64,000 bases of DNA from Oikopleura dioica (Eukaryota > Chordata > Appendicularia > Copelata > Oikopleuridae): the NCBI GenBank assembly GCA_907165135.1, contig OU015566.1, positions 9,470,157 through 9,534,156 on the forward strand, read 5' to 3'. Each line of letters starts with the position of its first letter. Within the stretch, counting starts at the first letter, position 1. This document shows, piece by piece, positions 56,001 to 64,000 of the stretch. Position numbers and translations under genes: made by a program. The notes below the pieces were generated by a model that worked only from the letters and a program-made list of their open reading frames with translations, had not been told where the DNA came from and did not search any database.

Positions 56001-59000
56001 GAGTGACAGCGAAACGCTTCGGCGAAGCTCCCAAGCAAGTCACAGTCAGAGATTGTGGAAATCGTAGAAGAGGTGAACGGAAACCACGAGATTGCACCGC
56101 CAGAGACCATCTCTGATGAAAGTTTTGAAGTGAGGGCCTTATTCTTTCATTTTATTGTGATTATAACTAATAGCTGGGATGACGGTTTTCATTGAAGGGC
56201 TTCCTTAAAACACCTGAAAGGAACTGTTTTCGGATGATCTAAAATTTTAACCCTCTGTTGAAACTTTTAAGTTCTTGAAGTAGAGAGAAAGAAAGCTTAT
56301 ATTTATGATATTTTTAGTGAACCATGTTGAATTTAGCCTCTGGCAACATTTGCAGGTTTTCTTGCGTAAACTCACCCTTTGTACTTTGTTCTGCCAAAAT
56401 ATCAAAACAAATCGTCCCCTCTTTCTCTTCAAGAACTGACATCTATCTATTATTTTGGCAATATCGCGAAAATCGTGCATTTCTTGAACCCCGCTAGAGC
56501 AGGCAAAACACGCGTAATCGGTGCTTCAAATAATCGCCTCACTTTTTGCAGTCACGCACATAAATATAAAGCTCAAGGCCCGGGAACTTTTATTTTTCAA
56601 GTGAAAAGATGATGATAGAAAATCGCCGCTAGGGGCAACAAAAGCGAAAAGTTCGGATAGAGTTGAAAATAGTTCGAAAATTGCGCCACTTCTCGGCGGG
56701 GCATAATATCATTGGGTCAATATTTGAGGAAACTTTAAACTAGAGACCATTTTTTGAACAGAGAAATTTTGAATCGTTTTTTAATGAGTGAATATTTTTG
56801 ACTCTAACCAGCAACTGGCGCGGCCTATATTTGCATGGAATTTGTACCGTATAAGCACCGAGTACAGTCTATTTTAATGCTCGTTTTCTAGGAGACGCCA
56901 CTGAAGCCTGTTGACGATCCTACAGTTGACGATGGATCCTGGGCGACTGTCAAGGACAACAAGAAGGACAAACGAAAGAACGTAAACCGAAAGGACTCTG
57001 AATCCAGAGCAGCCACTCACAATCAAGAATCAAGAGACAGTAAGAATAATGCCCCACACGGAAACAAGCAGGGCAACAAAAACGCTAAATCCGACGTTGG
57101 CTCCAAGCGCCGACCGAGCAAAGAGGAAACAAAGAATGTCAACAGTGATCCCGTCAAGGTAATTAATCTTGGTTTGATACGAGCGACGCCCGCGCGCTTA
57201 TTTTTTTTACTATCGCTAGATTAAATAAAAGCGGAACAAAAGCATTAACGAGATATGCTTGGAATTTAACATTTTTATGGCTAGTTAGCGATCTGTTACA
57301 GTAAAATAATCATCATTTCCTAGGTTGAGCCTGTTGCTGTGAAGGAAGCCGAGAAACCCAAGGAAGAACCAGTAGCTGAGGCTACTCCTGAACCAGTGGC
57401 CACAGAGCCTGCAACTACCCCCGTTGAAACAGCTGCTGAGGAACCCACTGAAGAAACCACCAACCCCGAACCAACTGTAAATGCTCCCACCCCAACCGAA
57501 GCCACCCCCGAACCTACCGAAGAGAAGCCAGCAGAAAAAACTGTCGAGGAGACCCCAGCCACCCCCGCCGAGAATGGTGCACAGTCAGAAAAGGTCGCAG
57601 AGACAGCTGCTGCTGAAAACGCAGCGAAGGCTGCTGCCCCAGCTGCCGTTGTCGAATTCGGCACGCTTGCCGCCGAGAATAGAACTAAATTGGAAAATGG
57701 AGAGAAGGTCGCCTACGAGCGAGACTTCCTTCTCAAATTCCAGGGCCTCTGCTTGAACAAGCCCATCGAGCTGCCCACCTTGGACGTCATCCTTGACGGC
57801 CCTACTGATGGGCATCGTAAGCCACCTAAACACGAGTCTGTCGGTCGAGGCTCGTGGACTCCAGGCTACTTGCCAAAGGGCAACAACAGAAAGGGAAGCC
57901 GAAATCATCCAAACAAGAACACGAGCGTCATCAAGATTCCTACGAAGAAACCGCAGCTCCACGTGACTGAGAATGCTTACAAACGAGGTGTTGCAGAGAA
58001 CCTCGAAGAAACCGAGAAGAAGACTGTCCAACTCGTCCGATCTGTACGACACAGCTTAATTAGTAGCAGAGTTATTCATTTCTTTTAGGCTAAATCAATC
58101 TTGAACAAGATCACCCCAGAGAAGGAGGCGAAGCTCACCAAGGAGTTCATCCAGAACATCAAACCCGACACTTACGATCGGCTTGAGAAGGTCGTCGCCG
58201 CGGTTTTCTCCAAGGCGATCGAAGAGCAGCATTTTGCCAAGATCTACGCCAAGGTGAGGCTAAAAAAATGACTCCCGTTATCAATCTAATTAATCAAGCT
58301 CTGCAAAAACTGTCACGAAAACTGGGACAAGGACGACAAGATCGCCTTCTTCAGAAAGGAAGATGGCTCCTACGAGAGCATCACTCGGCGTGAAGCGCGT
58401 GATCGCAAGATCAAACCAAAGGGTTTCCGAGAAGTCCTTTTGAGCAAGGCTCAGGAGCAGTTCAACAAGCTCAAGATCCTAAACAGCAAGGACAAGGAAA
58501 ACTTTGCAGAAGGATCGCTCGAGCGGCGACGACTCGAAGTCGAGGAAAAGATCAACGCCCTCCCTGCTCCAGAAGACAAAGAGGTAAGCTCAAATAGTTA
58601 GCCTCAGTCGCGTTACATTTTATCAGTTCAACAAGCGCACAAAGATGGAACTTGACGAGGAATACGAAGAACTCAATACTCGAATCAAGATCCGAGGCCT
58701 CGGAAACGTCAAGTACGATTTGAATCTGAATTCATCGTTTTTAACTACTCTTCTAGGTTCGTCGGCGAGCTTTACATGGAAGGTCTCCTTTCCCTCAACA
58801 TCATCAAGATATGTTGCCAGCAGCTCGTCTACTCCGACTCTGAGAACGAGCTCGAGTCCCTGTGCAAGCTCATCCCCACCATTGGAAAGCGCATGCAGAC
58901 CGGTCCACAGGTTCCCAATCGAGCCCAGCAAGCACAATTCGCGCAAGCTGAACAGGATAAGAAGAAGGGCGCGGAGGTAACTAGCGACGATTTTTAGTTC

Positions 59001-61570
59001 TCCACTAACATTTTCTCTCGTAGATCTTGACGATCGTCTTTGGTAAGATCGAAAAGATCGTTTCGGAAGGCAAAACTTTGGGCGCTACCCCGTCGAAGGT
59101 GTCTCCTCGAGTCATTTGTCTCCTCCAAGACGTCATTGATATCAGATCGGTAAGACAAAACAATGGCAGCTTGTTCTTACAATATTCTTATAGCGAAACT
59201 GGGAGATGCGAACGACCGCCATGAAGGGACCATCCAAGATTGGCGATCTTCACGATAATGACCGAAAGAAGGCCGAAGAAGACGCTAAACGTGTCGAACG
59301 AGAGTTCATGAAGGCGCAATATGAACGTTCGCAACTCAAGTAAGACGACCTTTGAGGGAAAAGTTTAATCACACGTTTGTAGCAACGAGCGACGACAGCG
59401 AATCAATCAGGGCGATTGGGTCAAACAGTCCCACGTGACCAAGTCCAAGTTTGACGCCTCCAAACTTGCCTCGACAGCGTCGAGTTCTATGGACGCTCGA
59501 TCAGCTGGCTCTGGCAACATAACCCTCGGTCCCCGACGACGAGGTGGTGGATTCAAGAACGCATCTATGGACAAGGGATCCAACGAGAACAGTGCCAATT
59601 CCAGCGGCCGAAACACCCCCATTTCTACTCCTCGCAATCCTTTCGACTTGCTCGATTCCGATGCGGAGATGCCCGAAAGGTAAACATTTGCCTTTTCGAA
59701 TGTCAATTGTTTAACACATTTTAGACTCCCACCAGCAGGCGGAAAGCGATCGTCACGAGATCTCACCGCTCGCAAGGGCTCACTGGCGGCTAACAACGGT
59801 CCTCGCGGAGGCGGTCGACCTAACTTCAAGAATAGCACTCACGACGGGCGCTACGTTAAAAAATCTCTTACTCCAGAGGAGGTAAATGCCCTTCGTCCCG
59901 AGGTAAGTCACCCAACGGTAAACAGCTCGATTCCTTCCATGTTTGGTGCTTGTTTATGAACGCGGTGGCATGTCAAAAATCTCATCTCACATACACAGAA
60001 CAAACCTCTAGTTCAATAATAACTACGATGGTTTAAGGTGTCATGTTTCATGAAAGCTTTAGCTCTAGTTGACTTCTGCTCCCTTTCAGCTCTTTTCAAC
60101 CCATATTTAGATCCAAAAGAAAGCTGGCACCCTTTACTCCGATCTCGAGGAATGCCAGGGTGATCTCAAGATGATCGTCGACGTCGGCAAAGATAACGTT
60201 GATCTCTTCGAGACCGTCGATCATCAGATCATTATCTTGGACGTCCTTTTGGAGAAGGTTATTGAAAAGTCTGTTGGTGATCGAGAGGCCCTCTCGAAGC
60301 TTCTGATGGTTATTGCTGATGAAGCTAAGTTTATGGACTGGGAAGCTTGGTATGAAGGGAGCAATTGACATCTTTAGCCTTACTTGTTTTTAGCATTGTT
60401 CCCTTCGTCAAGAAGGCAGTCGAGGAAGATCGCGTCACTGATTGCCCCAAGTTCTGGCAATATCTTTCGTAAGATAAGGCCTTGTTTATCGTTTATAAAA
60501 CTAATTCTAGTCAATGTATCTGCAAGATCTACACATCCCCAGCAGTTGACCCTAAGTCCATCAAGGGAATTACCGAGCCAGCGAAGGATCTCTGTGCTTG
60601 GACAAACGCCATTTGTGCTTTGATTGAGGAGATCGACTACTCTCTCAGGAACAAAGAGAAGATTCATGATCTGTACACCAACGCGGAAATTGACCTCGCC
60701 GCCATCATCGCTGAAGATGGTCTCTCACAGACCCCTGAAGAGCGGTACGTCAACTGTTTCGTTTAGGATTATTTATCAAGGCCGACGGCTCATTTTTTCG
60801 TTTAGGCTTGGCAGACGTGGCCTCGATTTCTTGCTGAAACCTCTGGTCGTCGTTCCATGGGGGAAGGTTGAAAGCCAGCTTATTGGCAGCTTGGAAGATC
60901 ACACTTTCGGTGAAGCAGAGATGGAAGACTTCTCGAAGGAGTTTGATATGTTGGAGGAGATGGTTCCTGAAGGACCAGATGGACGTGGTCACCGAAACTT
61001 TATCAAGGTTCTTGTCAATGGAGTCATGACCTTTTCCGTCGACTCTGGTAAAAGCAATCCTTGTTTTTCTGTTTTAAAAAGGGTATTCGCGTAGATACGA
61101 ATCAACTGATCGTTCGAAGCCATGAAGGCGATGTGCGAGACACAAACTTCTCCGATTGCGAGGTGCTCTTGCGAAAGTACATCGACAACGAGGACGATAG
61201 AATAGAAACATTGTTCGTGCTGTCGGACATTTTCAGAAAGAAGCACGAGAACAATGCCAGTAAGTTTTAGTCCAAACTGTCAAAAGTTTAAAGATGTAAA
61301 TGGTAACGACGCCTTTTAGCATTGATAAAGGAGGTTTTCTCTGAACTGTACGAGCTTTCTATTATGGAAATCCCGACCTTCCAGAGATGGATCAAATTGA
61401 GAAGCGCAGAGAAACTTGAAAACTTTGCCGTCATCTCAGCTGCCACCAAGTAAGCAAAACACCTTCATGTACTTGCTAACGATTCTCTTTCTAAAAGGAG
61501 TTTCTACGACGCCTTGGAAGAGGAAGTAAAGCTGAACAACGAAAAGTCAAAATCGCCTACCCAGGCGTAG
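53017..61570 (+). CDS. EIF4G: Translation initiation factor eIF4G
   Basis: Scaffold of the eIF4F cap-binding complex. The chain starts with a four-residue exon (53017-53028), then 53073-53216, 53522-53653, 53740-53862, 54083-54148, 54194-54550, 54612-54683, 54723-54953, a probable exon at about 56010-56131, one from about 56892, 57325 and many more. The Gln/Pro-rich N-terminus may bind PABP; KAILIKDPSTGKAVNM is the conserved motif before the eIF4E site. YERDFLLKFQ (near 57717) is the eIF4E-binding helix. The MIF4G domain runs from AKSILNKITPEKEAKL to ICLLQDVIDIRSRNWEMR. An RG/S-rich hinge follows, then the MA3 and W2-like regions, ending FYDALEEEVKLNN. An acidic Pro/Thr/Glu tract (57330-57630) precedes the eIF4E site. 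The stop is TAG at 61568. Confidence 0.9.
54954..56891 (+). other. Large eIF4G intron region with one likely exon
   Basis: About 1.9 kb, unusually long for this genome. At about 56010-56131 an open stretch (SQSEIVEIVEEVNGNHEI, then APPETISDESFE) fits as an in-frame exon between AG and GT. A short ATG frame at 55881 (MWRYYRPVPLWYSPRPKRK) ends at a GT at 55970 and could be an alternative first exon, implying an internal promoter. No repeat is recognised. Confidence 0.45.
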
Positions 61571-64000
61571 GATTGCCGCGCCAGTCCAACTGGCCATGGC
61601 TCCTCTAGGTTATTTCAAGTTAACTCCTATAATAATATTATATTCGCTTGTCTCTCGAGATCTTCCAAAATCTCTTCTTTATCTCCATCGCCCGATCTCC
61701 ACATCTCCAACAATCTAATTCTCTAGCACTCTTACGAATTCGATCGCGGCACATTACGATGTGTCAAATTTATTCTTGTTTGTATCATTATTTGAAATTA
61801 TTATCATTGGCTTCTGTGGGACCTTAAAAATGGCCCACGCTCAAATTTTGTGGGAAAAATTGTCAACACACACTTTACTATTATCACCCCTTTTTTACCA
61901 ATTATCCAACAATAATAGATGAATTTTGAAAGATTTCGAAGGGTACTCTATTTATATTTTTCACCTCAAGGATCGCTATCCTCGAGGCATAGACCTAACG
62001 CTACCTTTCTGGGAGGCTCCCAGCGCCCATATGGATAATGAATAGGCGCACTAATAGTTACAATTTTGTCTTCAATGAATATTCGCGCTTTTTCGACCAT
62101 ATGAGAGTGCCCGGCTCCGAATCCCTAGGCGATAGGACGAGTAATGTAGGTTGTGAGAAATGTTATATCATCGTCAAAATGATCCCTCTCCAAGAAACTA
62201 TTTTAATAGGTTAAAATTTCATCCGATAATCCAACATTTACTATTAACGCCTCTCCAACGATTTTGATTTATATCTAAATTTCTTAAAAATTTTATCTTT
62301 CTGAAAGACAATTTCTAAGAAATTCATGTATATTTTAGATTCGTTTTAGATGCTCATCCACCATATTTTTCTAACTGCTAAACTATTATTATAATCGCTG
62401 GTCTTGCTTTGGGGCCCTTTAAATTTATTTAATGTACATTGTTAAAAATATTTATTCTAGCAGAGTTTTCTTTCTACCAAATTCAAACTATTCTAGGTAC
62501 ACCAACCAACTTTAGGCCCCCTTTCAAGGCCTGCTGAATCCTATCATACTCCATTTCATCCCCTATCCTTATTTTCTAAGCTTACCCATCTTAATTTCGC
62601 GTCCCAAAGACAAAACGAAGCAAACTCCCCCAAGCTAGTAATATCCCTCAAATTTCATCACCTGTGGGTTCGGTCACTACCCGTCGAAAAAGCTCATTGA
62701 TTTTATTATTTTATTATGCCCGGTATTTGCAAGTTGCCATAGTGAAAAGAATCAGGAATCAGAACAAATAACTTCAATATCTTTATTCACTAAATACACA
62801 AGTTCAACTAGTCTTTAATTAACTAAGATAGTGAAGTTATTAATAACAAAAATGAAAACGAAATTCTCAACTACTGTATCTTACTAAACGTAACCCGAAC
62901 GAGGACCGGTGCATATTTGGAAACTGTGCATATTTACAAACCACCACGGAAATCTACCATTTTCTATCATATTTCTCCTTACCAACAAAAAATTTGAAAA
63001 ATGAATGTGCGTTTATGAGTTTTCTGCTGTCGACGAAACCAACCCTTCGCTCGTGTAAATATAAACAATTTAAACCCTGAAGATTGTTTTTCCTTTTGTT
63101 ATTTTTAGCAGGTTTTTGCATTCTTCCATGATCGCAGTAATACAAAATATGCATGCAGTGTACACACTTGAGCCTATACATAAATTAAGGACAATTTGAA
63201 CTTGTTCGTTTTTGTCCAACACTTTCTTCTATTTAAACTTTGTGGAGTTGAGGTCCAAGAGTCAAAAGACAGAGGCGTTTAATATGAATAAGGTGGTATC
63301 ATATTCGTTCTGGATGCAAAAGATTGGCAAGAGATGGAGAGCGGTTTCGTAGAACAAGGAAAAGAGAGGTGCTTTTGACTTAAATTGACTTTATTTCAAT
63401 TGAATCCCACTGATCAGTCTAATCGTTTTTGATCCTTGTCGGGAAGCAGACCCTTTGGCCGATTGATTTATCCATCAATTCGGGCGACTGAGAGGCGAGG
63501 GCATGACTAATGTTCATTGATCAGTAAATTATATATAAATTAACTTCCCAAAACACATCCAGTCTTTTGAAAACTTCCTTAGAGACTCCATTTAAATTCG
63601 TTCTTGAAAGAAAACTGGCTTCAATCATTTTTCGTCGCTTCCGTCATTTGACTTTATACCGGCGTGCAAATGAGCTACAGTTTTTTCACTAAATGGTCTA
63701 TTTAATTTGCGGTATGTAAATTCTCCTACAGGCAGTGAAGCCAACGCAAACACTTTTCTGCCCAATTTTGTACTCGAATCCAGGAGGCGTCATCTGTTAG
63801 AGATCATTTTTAATAAAAGAGAAGAGAAAAAAATGCTCTTGAGACATTTTTACATTAATCCGTCAAAAATTTGAGAAGGGAAAGAATGAATGCACTTCTG
63901 AATAGATTTATCTTTCTACGCATGTTGGCCTATTTATTTTTATTTTCTCAGACTACGAATTGTCTCGACGACGGATTGATTCTCTCGATAGAGAAATAAC
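61571..64000. other. 3' flank, no gene seen
   Basis: AT-rich sequence after eIF4G. The first few hundred bases are its 3' UTR (several AATAAT/ATTATTATC tracts). I see no conserved frame, RNA gene or clear repeat up to the window end. The minus-strand frame at 62954-63181 has no recognisable domain. Confidence 0.4.

Noticed and set aside
57320-57664. Ala/Ser/Gly-rich minus-strand frame of 114 codons
   Set aside because: Shadow of the Pro/Thr/Glu-rich eIF4G segment on the plus strand.
1-64000. Spliced-leader RNA gene, rRNA, CRISPR array, viral genes
   Set aside because: I looked for each; no sequence matching the spliced leader as I remember it, no rRNA and no regularly spaced repeats were found.

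Overview
This is a piece of a compact animal genome, most likely an appendicularian tunicate of the Oikopleura type. Most introns I could place are 39-49 bp. Several junctions only work with non-GT donors (GA-AG, GG-AG), a feature I recall for Oikopleura dioica. Genes sit close together on both strands, and at least one intergenic gap looks like an operon spacer with a splice acceptor directly before the downstream ATG. Conserved proteins are clearly metazoan/chordate (HMGCR, HIBCH, stomatin, TRPM, CEMIP-like, NXT, ATP5PD, EFCAB2, GLYR1, NDUFB6-like, eIF4G).

Layout. 1-6.2 kb: repeat-rich and gene-poor, with a GAGTGGA-type inverted repeat at the left edge. 6.2-10.6 kb: a one-finger C2H2 gene (+), a two-exon eL41 gene (-), HMG-CoA reductase (+). 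11.5-12.1 kb: a small secreted protein (-). 13.5-17.2 kb: HIBCH (+), heavily invaded by transposons. 17.5-18.6 kb: stomatin (-). 19.5-20.6 kb: an unusual secreted Leu/Met repeat protein (+). 20.9-22.2 kb: a coiled-coil protein (+). 22.3-26.2 kb: tandem epoxide-hydrolase-like genes (-), one decayed. 26.6-28.1 kb: a small secreted peptide gene and a degraded Cys-rich gene (+). 28.1-32.8 kb: two paralogous secreted-protein genes tail to tail around an asparagine-synthetase-like gene. 34.3-38.8 kb: TRPM channel (-). 39.0-43.6 kb: CEMIP-like G8 protein with a threonine-rich tail (-). 43.8-45 kb: a secreted peptide gene and NXT (-). 45.5-49.6 kb: ATP5PD, EFCAB2, GLYR1 (+, probably partly operonic). 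50.7-52.8 kb: NDUFB6-like (+). 53.0-61.6 kb: eIF4G (+). The last 2.4 kb shows no gene.

The most striking signal is a set of non-autonomous DNA transposons with terminal inverted repeats and 8-bp target-site duplications (hAT-like). Three of them landed inside protein-coding exons (HMGCR, HIBCH, an epoxide-hydrolase copy). In each case I can find a splice solution that keeps the reading frame. In HIBCH, removing exactly one target duplication plus the element restores the original codons, with the element's own terminal AG as acceptor. This looks like intron birth by transposon insertion in progress. Transcript data are needed to separate it from plain gene disruption. Coordinates of exons come from reading frames and splice motifs only.
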